64,000 nucleotides of DNA, taken from Azoarcus indigens (GTDB lineage: Bacteria; Pseudomonadota; Gammaproteobacteria; Burkholderiales; Rhodocyclaceae). The stretch spans positions 1 through 64,000 of the forward strand of contig NZ_SNVV01000014.1 of NCBI RefSeq assembly GCF_004361735.1, given 5' to 3'. Numbering within the stretch: position 1 is the stretch's first letter; each line of letters opens with the position of its first letter. Positions 48,216 to 55,907 of the stretch are shown piece by piece. A program made the position numbers and the translations under genes. Under the pieces are notes generated by a model. That model ran no database searches and was not told where the DNA came from. It worked only from the letters and a program-made list of their open reading frames with translations.

Positions 48216-48249
48216 TTTAGTTGACGGCTAAACTTTCCGTAACTAAAGT
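48216..48249 (+). promoter_or_regulatory. Putative promoter and inverted repeat upstream of the AraC regulator
   Basis: TTGACG at 48221-48226 and TAAAGT at 48244-48249 are 17 bp apart. An inverted repeat, TTTAGTT (48216-48222) and AACTAAA (48241-48247), overlaps both elements. Transcription from here would leave about 125 nt before the AraC start codon. The repeat could be an operator. Nothing else was seen in the 303-bp gap 48078-48380 apart from the terminator at its left end. Confidence 0.45.
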
Positions 48250-48380
48250 TTTCTCGCCGTTTCACAAATCCGCCACCCGGCAGACAGCATCGGGCCAAGG
48301 CGGACCCAGCAAGACGCGCAGCGGGAGGAGGCAGCCGCCCGCAGCCCGCGGGCCAGACCCGCACCCCACCGAGGCCCGCC

Positions 48381-49334
48381 ATGGATGCTCGCCCCTGTCC
48401 CGCGTTCCGCACGCAGGAAACCCGCCACGATTGCTGGCGGGAGGCGGTGGCATCGCTGTTCCTGCCGCTGGATTTCGACGTTTCCCGCAGTACGCCCTTC
48501 CACGGCCGCGCGCTGTGGGCCCGGCTGGAGCACGCCCGCGCCGCCGAGGTGCGCATGTGCGAGCACCGCGTCACCCGGCGGCCGCGCCATTCCGCCGCCT
48601 CCGATGTCGCCGCGGTGAAGATGCTGTGGCTGCTGCACGGCCAGGGCCGCTTCCAACAAGGCAGCGAGGACCGCAGCCTGGTGGCCGACGGCTGGACCTT
48701 CTACGACGCCAGCCGCCCCTACTCCCTGCACCTGTCCGAAGACGCGCGCTTCTTCTCCCTGCTCTACACCGGCGAGAGCGCCGAGAGCTGGATGCGGCTG
48801 GCGCGCGACCTCGGCCCCGCCTGCCGGCCCAACGCCGGGCCGGCGCGCATCGCCCTGCTGGCCCTGCGCGGCGCCATGCGCGAAGAGGAAGGGCTGACGC
48901 CGCTGGCCCAGCGCGCGCTGCTGGAATCGGTGCTGGCGCTCATCGAGAGCACGCTGCGCCAGGAGGCCGACCAGCGCCTGGGCGGCGACCGCCGCGACAG
49001 CCTGCGCCTGGCCGAGGCCCGCCGCTTCGTGCTGCAGCACCTGGCGGAGCCGGCGCTGGGGCCGGACGACATCGCCCGCGCGCTGCACATGTCGCGCCGC
49101 AGCCTGTACAACCTCTTCGCCGCCGCCGAACTGCGGCCGCGCGCCTTCATCCAGAACCTGCGGCTGGAGCGCGCCTGCGAGGCCTTGATCGCCGGCGGCC
49201 CGGGCGAAGGCAGCATCACCCGCATCGCGCTGGAGCATGGCTTTGCCGACGGCGCCCACTTCAGCCGCAGCTTCCGCGAGCGCTTCGGCGTCAGCCCCAG
49301 CGCCTACCGCAGCGACCGCCGCCCGGCGGGCTGA
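48381..49334 (+). CDS. AraC-family transcriptional regulator
   Basis: A 317-residue activator with an N-terminal AraC-binding-like sensor domain of the FeaR type (FLPLDFDVSRSTPFHGRALW, then LWLLHGQGRFQQG and WTFYDASRPYSL). The C-terminal double HTH covers residues about 215-310 (PDDIARALHMSRRSLYNLFA and EHGFADGAHFSRSFRERFG with the usual SPSAYR). Its position on the same strand directly before the SphA-like/aldehyde dehydrogenase/alcohol dehydrogenase genes suggests that it controls them in response to an alcohol or aldehyde; this is inference. Confidence 0.88.
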   Translation: MDARPCPAFRTQETRHDCWREAVASLFLPLDFDVSRSTPFHGRALWARLEHARAAEVRMCEHRVTRRPRHSAASDVAAVKMLWLLHGQGRFQQGSEDRSLVADGWTFYDASRPYSLHLSEDARFFSLLYTGESAESWMRLARDLGPACRPNAGPARIALLALRGAMREEEGLTPLAQRALLESVLALIESTLRQEADQRLGGDRRDSLRLAEARRFVLQHLAEPALGPDDIARALHMSRRSLYNLFAAAELRPRAFIQNLRLERACEALIAGGPGEGSITRIALEHGFADGAHFSRSFRERFGVSPSAYRSDRRPAG

Positions 49335-49520
49335 ACGCGCCGCGGCGTTCCACGCCACCCCGGCTCACCACCTCATTTGCGCGCAGTGCACGCGCAGACA
49401 TGTTCCCTGCACGGACAAGCAAGCCGGCTTGCCCCCTGGCTCCGTAAGGTATTCCCAACGGCCCACAACGCATGGGCCGCAGCCGCCCCCCGACCCCAGC
49501 CTCGCCCGGAGAGCCTTACG

Positions 49521-50537
49521 ATGCCCGCAAAACCACAAGCCGGCGCTCAGCCCGGCAGCACCCGCAACACGCACAGCCAGCTCGCCACCCTGGCAGCCAC
49601 GCTCGCCGCCGCATGCAGCCTGGCGACGCCCGCCGGCGCCAGCGAGCTGCCAGCGGTGAACCTCGGCCTCACCACCTTCATCGACGGCGCGCCGCCGGCC
49701 GGCCCCGGCTGGTACGTGTCCGAGTACCTGCAGTACTACAGCGCCGACAAGCTGCGCGACAAGGACGGCAAGGCCGCACCGCTGCCCAAGCAGGACATCG
49801 AAGTCACCTCGCTGGTGTCACAGGCCATCTGGATGTCGGCCGACACCCTGTGGGGCGCCCACTACGGCGTCACTCTGCTGCTGCCGGCCGTGCTGGACGC
49901 CCGCACCGACGATGGCCTGAACAACGCCGCCCTGCCCAAGGGCAATACCGGCGTCGGCGACCTCATCGTCGGCCCCTTCCTGCAGTGGATGCCCATCATG
50001 GGCGAGAACGGCCCCATCTTCGCCCACCGTTTCGAGATCGACGTCTCCTTCCCCACCGGCGAGTACGACAACAAGCGCAGCGTCAATCCCGGCGCCAAGC
50101 ACTGGACCATCAACCCCTACTGGTCCGGCACCTACTGGGTGACGCCCGACTGGACGGTGTCCACTCGCCTCTGGTACCTGTGGAGCGGCAAGAACACCGA
50201 CCCCAACCCCAACGGCTATACCGGCTACGGCGTCGCCAACGCCCGCGACATGCGCCCCGGCGAAGCCTTCCACATGAACTTCGCCACCGAGTACGCAGTG
50301 ACGCCGCAGCTGCGCCTGGGTATCAATGGCTACTGGCTGAAACAGATCACCGAGACCGAGGTGAATGGCCACGCGGTGTCGGGCAGCAAGGAACAGGTCT
50401 TCGGCCTCGGCCCCGGCGTGCTCTACAGCTTCTCCCAGCAGGACCACCTGTTCTTCAACGCCTACAAGGAAAGCCACGTGCGCAACCGGCCGGAAGGCGA
50501 GCGCTACGTGGTCCGCTACGTCCATCACTTCAAGTAA
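49521..50537 (+). CDS. SphA/MetA-pathway-type outer-membrane protein
   Basis: A 338-residue secreted beta-rich protein of the Phenol_MetA_deg/SphA group. The ATG at 49521 follows a GGAGAG site; a signal peptide (LATLAATLAAACSLATPAGAS) ends near residue 42. Repeated amphipathic strands alternate with aromatic turns (GPGWYVSEYLQYYSADKL, WTINPYWSGTYWVTPDW), and it ends with YVVRYVHHFK, a typical outer-membrane barrel terminus. Relatives are linked to uptake of hydrophobic aromatic or alcohol substrates. It precedes the aldehyde dehydrogenase gene by 81 bp. Confidence 0.8.
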   Translation: MPAKPQAGAQPGSTRNTHSQLATLAATLAAACSLATPAGASELPAVNLGLTTFIDGAPPAGPGWYVSEYLQYYSADKLRDKDGKAAPLPKQDIEVTSLVSQAIWMSADTLWGAHYGVTLLLPAVLDARTDDGLNNAALPKGNTGVGDLIVGPFLQWMPIMGENGPIFAHRFEIDVSFPTGEYDNKRSVNPGAKHWTINPYWSGTYWVTPDWTVSTRLWYLWSGKNTDPNPNGYTGYGVANARDMRPGEAFHMNFATEYAVTPQLRLGINGYWLKQITETEVNGHAVSGSKEQVFGLGPGVLYSFSQQDHLFFNAYKESHVRNRPEGERYVVRYVHHFK

Positions 50538-50618
50538 GACGCTGGCCTGCGCGCCGCCCGCCGGCGCGCGGGCCGGCCGCCGTTAACCGCCAAGCCATCC
50601 CACCACGAGGAAATCGCG

Positions 50619-52079
50619 ATGTCCGCACCCACCTCCTATCCCAACCGCAACTTCATCGCCGGCGAGTGGCGCGCCGCCGCCTCCGGCGCCACCTTCGCCA
50701 AGCTGGCCCCCACCTCCGGCGCGGTGCTGGCCGAAGTCGCCAACGCCGGCGCCGCCGATGTGGATGCGGCGGTGGCCGCCGCCCGCGCCCAGTTCGACGG
50801 CGGCGAGTGGTCACGCCTGCCGGGTGCCGAGCGCGGCCGCCTGCTCAACAAGCTGGCCGACCTGCTGGCGCGCGACGCCGAACGCTTCGCCCACATCCTG
50901 GCGATGGAACAGGGCCGGCCGCTGATGGAAATGCGCATGCTGGACCTGCCGATGTCCGTCGACACCCTGCGCTATTTCGCCGGCTGGGCGGACAAGCTGG
51001 AAGGGCGCCAGATTCCCACCGCCGGCTTCATGGGCCGGCCGACGCTCAACTACACCATTCGCGAAGCCATCGGCGTGGCCGCGCTGATCGTGCCGTGGAA
51101 CGCGCCGCTGATGATAGGCATCTGGAAGCTGGCCCCGGCGCTGGCGGCCGGCTGCACCGTGGTGCTCAAGCCTTCTGAAGACGCGCCGCTGGCGCTCACC
51201 GCGCTGGCCGAGCTGGCCGCCGAGGCCGGCTTCCCGGCCGGCGTGTTCAACCTGGTGAACGGCATGGGCCCGGAGGCCGGCGCCACGCTGGTGAAGCACC
51301 CCGGCGTGGACAAGATCAGCTTCACCGGCAGCACCGAAGTGGGCCGCATCATCGCCCGCGAGGCGGCGCCGCTGTTCAAGCGCCTGACGCTGGAGCTGGG
51401 CGGCAAGGCGCCGCAGATCATCTGCCAGGACGCCGACCTCAACATCGCCATCATGGGCGTGGCCATGGGCCTGTTCGTGAACCAGGGCCAGACCTGCGCC
51501 GCCGGCACCCGCATCCTGGTGCATCGCAGCCGCTACGACGACGTGGTCGGCGCGCTCGCCGGCGCGGCCAAGTCGGTCACCCTGGGCGATCCGCTGGACG
51601 CCAACACCCGTATGGGCGCGCTGATCAACGCCCGCCACCGCGACCGCGTCGCCAGCCTGATCGAGAGCGGCATCGCCGAGGGCGCCGCGCTGGTGGCCGG
51701 CGGCGAGGCGCTGCCGGACAGCGGCTTCTTCGTCCGCCCCACGGTGTTCGCCGGCGGCACGCCGCAGATGCGCATCATGCGCGAGGAGATCTTCGGCCCG
51801 GTCGGCGTGGTGGTGCCCTTCGACAGCGATGAAGAAGCGGTGCGGCTGGCCAACGACACCCCCTTCGGCCTCTCCGCCTCGCTGTGGACGCAGGACGTCG
51901 CCCGCGCCCACACCCTGGCGCCGAAACTGCGCGTCGGCGCGGTCGCCATCAACGGCTGGAGCCCGCTGGACGCCCGCCTGCCGTGGGGCGGCTACAAGGA
52001 TTCCGGCGTCGGCCGCGACCTCTCCCGCCTCGCGCTGGACGCCTACACCGAAGAAAAGGTGGTGTCGCTGGTGATGTAA
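50619..52079 (+). CDS. NAD(P)-dependent aldehyde dehydrogenase
   Basis: A 486-residue ALDH-superfamily enzyme oxidising an aldehyde to the acid. The active-site Glu is in LELGGKAPQIICQDADL, the catalytic Cys in NQGQTCAAGTRILVH, the cofactor motif in ISFTGSTEVGRIIA, and NGWSPLDARLPWGGYKDSG follows near the C-terminus. A GAGGAAATC ribosome-binding region precedes the ATG. It is 62 bp upstream of the PQQ-dependent alcohol dehydrogenase and should use that enzyme's product. The substrate is not determined by sequence. Confidence 0.93.
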   Translation: MSAPTSYPNRNFIAGEWRAAASGATFAKLAPTSGAVLAEVANAGAADVDAAVAAARAQFDGGEWSRLPGAERGRLLNKLADLLARDAERFAHILAMEQGRPLMEMRMLDLPMSVDTLRYFAGWADKLEGRQIPTAGFMGRPTLNYTIREAIGVAALIVPWNAPLMIGIWKLAPALAAGCTVVLKPSEDAPLALTALAELAAEAGFPAGVFNLVNGMGPEAGATLVKHPGVDKISFTGSTEVGRIIAREAAPLFKRLTLELGGKAPQIICQDADLNIAIMGVAMGLFVNQGQTCAAGTRILVHRSRYDDVVGALAGAAKSVTLGDPLDANTRMGALINARHRDRVASLIESGIAEGAALVAGGEALPDSGFFVRPTVFAGGTPQMRIMREEIFGPVGVVVPFDSDEEAVRLANDTPFGLSASLWTQDVARAHTLAPKLRVGAVAINGWSPLDARLPWGGYKDSGVGRDLSRLALDAYTEEKVVSLVM

Positions 52080-52141
52080 GCCCGGCCACCGACTGCACTC
52101 CCGCCGGCCCCGCGCCGGCGCCCCAACGGAAAAACAAGACC

Positions 52142-54304
52142 ATGACACGCACGCTCCAAGCCCACCGCCTCCCCCGCGCCCACCTGCGCCACACCCTTGC
52201 CGCCCTCGTGCTCGCCGGCCTCGCCGGCGGTGCCCTCGCCGCGCCGGCGGACGTGGACGGCAAGCGCATCGCCAAAGTCGCCAAGGGCGGCGAAGCCGGC
52301 AACTGGCTATCCCACGGCCGCGGCTACGACGAGAAGCGCTACTCACCGCTGAAGCAGATCAACGACGGCAACGTGGACAAGCTGGGCCTGGCCTGGACCC
52401 ACAAGCTGGACATCGACATGGGGGTGGAAGCCACGCCCATCGTCGTCGATGGCGTCATGTACACCACCGGCCCCTTCAGCGTGGTCTATGCGCTGGAAGC
52501 CGCCACCGGCAAGCTGCTGTGGAAATACGACCCGGAAGTGCCGCGCCCGATGGCCGGCGAAGGCTGCTGCGGTCCGGTGAACCGCGGCGTGGCGGTATGG
52601 AAGGGCAAGGTCTACGTCGGCACCTTCGACGGCCGCCTGGTCGCCCTCGACGCCGCCCGGGGCACGCCGGTGTGGACGGTGGATACCGTGCTAGACCACG
52701 CCAAGAGCTACACCATCACCGGCGCGCCGCGCATCGTCAAAGGCAAGGTGCTGATCGGCAACGGCGGCGCCGAGTTCGGCGTGCGCGGCTACGTCACCGC
52801 CTACGACGCCGAAACCGGCAAGCAGGCCTGGCGCTTCTTCACCGTGCCCGGCGACCCCAAGCTGCCGCCGGAAGACGACGCCATGGCGATGGCGCTCAAG
52901 ACCTGGTTCGGCGACGGCTGGATCAAGTGGGGCGGCGGCGGCACCGTGTGGGATTCCATGTCCTACGACCCGGAGCTGAACCAGCTCTACATCGGCGTCG
53001 GCAACGGCTCGCCCTTCAACTACCAGTTCCGCAGCGAGGGCAAGGGTGACAACCTGTTCCTGTCCTCCGTCGTCGCGCTCAACCCGGACACCGGCAAGTA
53101 CATCTGGCACTACCAGACCACGCCCGCCGACCGCTGGGACTTCACCGCCGCCCAGCAGATGACGCTGGCCGACATCAAGATCGACGGCAAGCTGCGCAAG
53201 GTGCTGATGCAAGCGCCCAAGAACGGCTTCTTCTACGTGCTGGACCGGACCAACGGCCAGCTCATCTCGGCGAAGAACTTCGTACCGGTGAACTGGGCCA
53301 GCCACATCGACCTCGCCACCGGCCGGCCGGTGATGCTGCCGGATGCCGACTATTCCAAGGAAGCCAAGCTGATTTCGCCCGCCATCATCGGTGGCCACAA
53401 CTGGCATCCGATGTCCTTCAGCCCGGATACCGGCCTGGTCTATCTGCCGGCGCAGGAAACCGCCGCCGGCCTGGAGGCACAGAAGGAGCCGCTGTTCCTG
53501 CCCAGCAAGGCGGTGGTGAACATCGGCCTCAACGTGCCCGACCTGCCGGAAGACCCCGCCGTCGTCGAGCAGATCAGCCAGTCCTGGCGCGGCCGCCTGC
53601 TGGCCTGGGACCCGGTGAAGCAGGAAGTGCGCTGGAGCCAGGACTACCGCACCATCTACAACGGCGGCACGCTCGCCACCGCCGGCAACCTGGTGTTCCA
53701 GGGCACCGCCGACGGCCGGGTGGTGGCCTACGCCGCCGACAGCGGCAAGCTGCTGTGGCAGTCGCCGGCCAACACCGGCGTGATGGCCGGGCCGGTGAGC
53801 TTCGAGGTCAAGGGCGAGCAGTACGTCACCTTCATGGCCGGCTGGGGCGGCACCTTCCCGCGCATCCTCGGCCCGCTGTCGCTGGCGGCCAAGGTGAAGC
53901 CGGAGTCGCGCATCCTCACCTACAAGATCGGCGGCCAGGCCACGCTGCCGCCGGCCAGGTACGACACCCTGCCGCTGCCCCCGCCGCCGCCGGTGACGCT
54001 GGAGGCGGACAAGATGCCGATGGCGCGCATGCTGTTCAACGGCTACTGCGCCAACTGCCACGGCCTCAACGCGGTGAGCGGCGGCGTGGTGCCCGACCTG
54101 CGCTACCTCAGCGCCGACACCCATGCGCAATTCAACGCCATCGTCGCCGGTGCCCGCGCCGACAAGGGCATGCCGCCCTTCGCCAACGCCATGCTGCCGG
54201 AGCACATGGAGATGATTCACCAGTACGTGATCAAGCGCGCCCACGACCTCAAGGCCGAGTTGGACAAGGCCAAGGCCGAAGGCAGCCAGCCGGCGGGCAA
54301 GTAA
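52142..54304 (+). CDS. Quinohemoprotein (PQQ and heme c) alcohol dehydrogenase
   Basis: A 720-residue type II PQQ alcohol dehydrogenase of the periplasm. A signal peptide ends at about residue 34 (LAALVLAGLAGGALAAP). The eight-bladed propeller carries the vicinal disulfide GEGCCGPVNRG (Cys142-Cys143) and the catalytic-Asp region PADRWDFTAAQ. After a proline linker, the C-terminal cytochrome c domain has CANCH at about 636-640 and a likely axial Met in KGMPPFA. It passes electrons from alcohol oxidation to the respiratory chain. No pqq synthesis genes are in the window. The gene ends before a perfect hairpin. Confidence 0.92.
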   Translation: MTRTLQAHRLPRAHLRHTLAALVLAGLAGGALAAPADVDGKRIAKVAKGGEAGNWLSHGRGYDEKRYSPLKQINDGNVDKLGLAWTHKLDIDMGVEATPIVVDGVMYTTGPFSVVYALEAATGKLLWKYDPEVPRPMAGEGCCGPVNRGVAVWKGKVYVGTFDGRLVALDAARGTPVWTVDTVLDHAKSYTITGAPRIVKGKVLIGNGGAEFGVRGYVTAYDAETGKQAWRFFTVPGDPKLPPEDDAMAMALKTWFGDGWIKWGGGGTVWDSMSYDPELNQLYIGVGNGSPFNYQFRSEGKGDNLFLSSVVALNPDTGKYIWHYQTTPADRWDFTAAQQMTLADIKIDGKLRKVLMQAPKNGFFYVLDRTNGQLISAKNFVPVNWASHIDLATGRPVMLPDADYSKEAKLISPAIIGGHNWHPMSFSPDTGLVYLPAQETAAGLEAQKEPLFLPSKAVVNIGLNVPDLPEDPAVVEQISQSWRGRLLAWDPVKQEVRWSQDYRTIYNGGTLATAGNLVFQGTADGRVVAYAADSGKLLWQSPANTGVMAGPVSFEVKGEQYVTFMAGWGGTFPRILGPLSLAAKVKPESRILTYKIGGQATLPPARYDTLPLPPPPPVTLEADKMPMARMLFNGYCANCHGLNAVSGGVVPDLRYLSADTHAQFNAIVAGARADKGMPPFANAMLPEHMEMIHQYVIKRAHDLKAELDKAKAEGSQPAGK

Positions 54305-54349
54305 GCCGCGAAACGCGCGCCTGCAGCCGGTTTGCAGCCCCTGCGCAGA

Positions 54350-54383
54350 AAGGAGACGGGACGCCACGGCGTCCCGTCTCCTT
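54350..54383 (+). terminator. Hairpin terminator after the alcohol dehydrogenase
   Basis: A perfect 16-bp inverted repeat pairs 54350-54365 with 54368-54383 around two bases, 46 bp after the stop. It resembles the post-rng hairpin in layout but not in sequence, and it lacks a long U-tract. Confidence 0.75.
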
Positions 54384-54419
54384 GCCGCGCTTTCCCTTCT
54401 CTATGGCCGGATAAGAAAT

Positions 54420-54605
54420 TTCAAAGCCGCCGCGGCGGAATCGCGCCAGCCCGGCAACGTAGAATTCCTCCCGCAGCACTGCTCCCTCTCCTCCGGTGCT
54501 GCAGCGTTCTCACCGTAGTGCACTCACGCAGTCCAGCAGCGCAGTCCAAAAAACAGTCTTGCCCTAAGAACTGGCCGCCGGCGTCCCTCGCCAGGCGGCT
54601 TTTTT
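54420..54605 (+). ncRNA. Candidate small RNA ending at an orphan terminator
   Basis: Between the dehydrogenase terminator and the next coding remnant lies a non-coding stretch ending in a strong intrinsic terminator (54574-54605). It contains a 7-bp hairpin, GCAGCAC (54475-54481) and GTGCTGC (54498-54504), whose 16-nt loop is pyrimidine-rich with CTCCCTCTCCTCC. Such C-rich loops can pair with ribosome-binding sites. No convincing promoter was found; a GATAAG at 54410-54415 is at best weak. It might instead be the 5' leader of the broken MFS gene. Confidence 0.35.
54574..54605 (+). terminator. Strong intrinsic terminator without an obvious upstream gene
   Basis: The stem pairs GCCGCC and GGCG (54574-54583) with CGCC and GGCGGC (54589-54599, one bulged A) around a 5-nt loop, followed by six T's at 54600-54605. 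Confidence 0.8.
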
Positions 54606-54622
54606 CTCCCCCCGACACCCCC

Positions 54623-54908
54623 ATGCCCTGCCTCTGCTCGCCCTCGCCGCCGCCCCGCCGGCATCGGCACCACCGGATTCGTCATCATGGGCCTTCAGCC
54701 CGAGGTCGCCGCCGACCTCGGCAATGCTATCGGCGCCTGGCTGGGCGGCCTCGCCCTCACCCACGGCCTGAGCTACGACGACATTCCCTGGGTGGGCACG
54801 GCGCTGGCCGGCCTGCTGTTCAGCATCCACCCCCACCGGCTGGAGTGCCGCGACCAGGACGCCGGTACCCTCCTCAAGCCCGCGCCGGGCGCGGCTGGCG
54901 CGCCATGA
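54623..54908 (+). pseudogene. MFS transporter pseudogene with large internal deletion
   Basis: The frame containing GIGTTGFVIMGLQPEVAADLG matches the first membrane helix of arabinose-efflux-type MFS proteins, which usually read IGTTEFVIMGLLPEVAADLG. It runs straight into NAIGAWLGGLALTHGLSYDDIPWVG and HRLECRDQDAG, which matches the last helices and tail of the same family. About 300 residues between them are missing. The N-terminal lead (PLLALAAA from the ATG at 54623) is in another frame, so a frameshift is also present. The 3' end overlaps the end of the convergent DMT gene. Confidence 0.6.
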
Positions 54909-55833
54909 TGAGCACGCCGGCGATCACCATCGCGGTGCCGGCGAGCTGAACCAGGCCGATGCGCTCGTCCAGCATCAGCCAGCCGAGCAGGATGGTGACC
55001 GCCGGCCCCAGCGTGCCGGTGAGCGACACCGGCCCGGCGCCCAGCCGGCGTATCGCCTCCGACACCATCCACACCGGCGCCACCGTGCTGAACACCGCCA
55101 TCGCCAGCGACAGCGCATACACCTGCCAGTCCTGGACGAACAGCAGGTCCAGCGGTCGCAGCACCAGGAACTGCGCCAGGCTGAACAGGCAGGCGAAGCC
55201 GGAAGCACAGGCGGTGACGCGGGCCGAGCCCAGCCGGCCGACCACCTCGCCGTTGCCCATCAGGTAGAGCGCGTAGCTCAACGCGCTGCCGAACACCAGC
55301 AGGCAGCCCAGCGTCACCTCCCGCGCATCGCCGGCCACCTTGAGGTCGTGCCCCACCGCCAGCGCGATGCCGAGGTAGCACACCGGCAACGCCCACAGCA
55401 TGCGGGCGCTCGGCCGCTTGCCGAGGAAGAGCGCCGACAGCAGGATCACCAGCGTCGGGTAGAGAAAGAGGATGAGCCGCTCCAGCGCGGCCGAGATGTA
55501 GTCCAGCCCGAGGAAATCCAGGTAGCTGGCGAGGTAGTAGCCGAACAGGCCGAGGCCGGCCATCCAGCCCCAGTCGCGGCCGCTCAGCGGATGCGCCGCG
55601 CGCCGGCCGGCGAGCACGCCCATGGCGATGAAGAAAGGCAGCGAGAAGGCCATGCGCAGCGCCAACAGCGTCTCCGCATCCACGCCATGGCGGTAGGAGA
55701 GCTTGACCAGGATGGCCTTGAAGGAGAAACCGACCGCGCCCAGTACCGCGTAAGTCAGGCCGAGCGCCGCCCCCGATCTGCCGGCGGCCGGCTGCCCCTG
55801 CTGCGATCCCATTCCTTTCCCCGCCCTGCGCAT
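54874..55833 (-). CDS. EamA/DMT-family exporter
   Basis: A 319-residue drug/metabolite transporter with ten hydrophobic segments in two EamA repeats. The first begins LGLTYAVLGAVGFSFKAILVK and the second contains FSTVAPVWMVSEAIRRLGAGP with MLDERIGLVQLAG. It probably exports an amino acid or other small metabolite. The start at 55833 is uncertain: the ATG seven codons downstream (55812) is also possible, though its AAAGGA sits directly against it. It converges on the MFS pseudogene. Confidence 0.85.
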   Translation of the reverse strand: MRRAGKGMGSQQGQPAAGRSGAALGLTYAVLGAVGFSFKAILVKLSYRHGVDAETLLALRMAFSLPFFIAMGVLAGRRAAHPLSGRDWGWMAGLGLFGYYLASYLDFLGLDYISAALERLILFLYPTLVILLSALFLGKRPSARMLWALPVCYLGIALAVGHDLKVAGDAREVTLGCLLVFGSALSYALYLMGNGEVVGRLGSARVTACASGFACLFSLAQFLVLRPLDLLFVQDWQVYALSLAMAVFSTVAPVWMVSEAIRRLGAGPVSLTGTLGPAVTILLGWLMLDERIGLVQLAGTAMVIAGVLIMARQPRPARA

Positions 55834-55907
55834 GCGATGGCGGATTAAGCCACCACCGGCCCCGCCGGCACAAGCCAGACGGGCGCCGCGCGGCCCGCGC
55901 GGGCGGC

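Noticed and set aside
52691-54367. A 558-codon minus-strand frame opposite the PQQ alcohol dehydrogenase
   Set aside because: It has no family resemblance and is explained by high third-position GC of the real gene.
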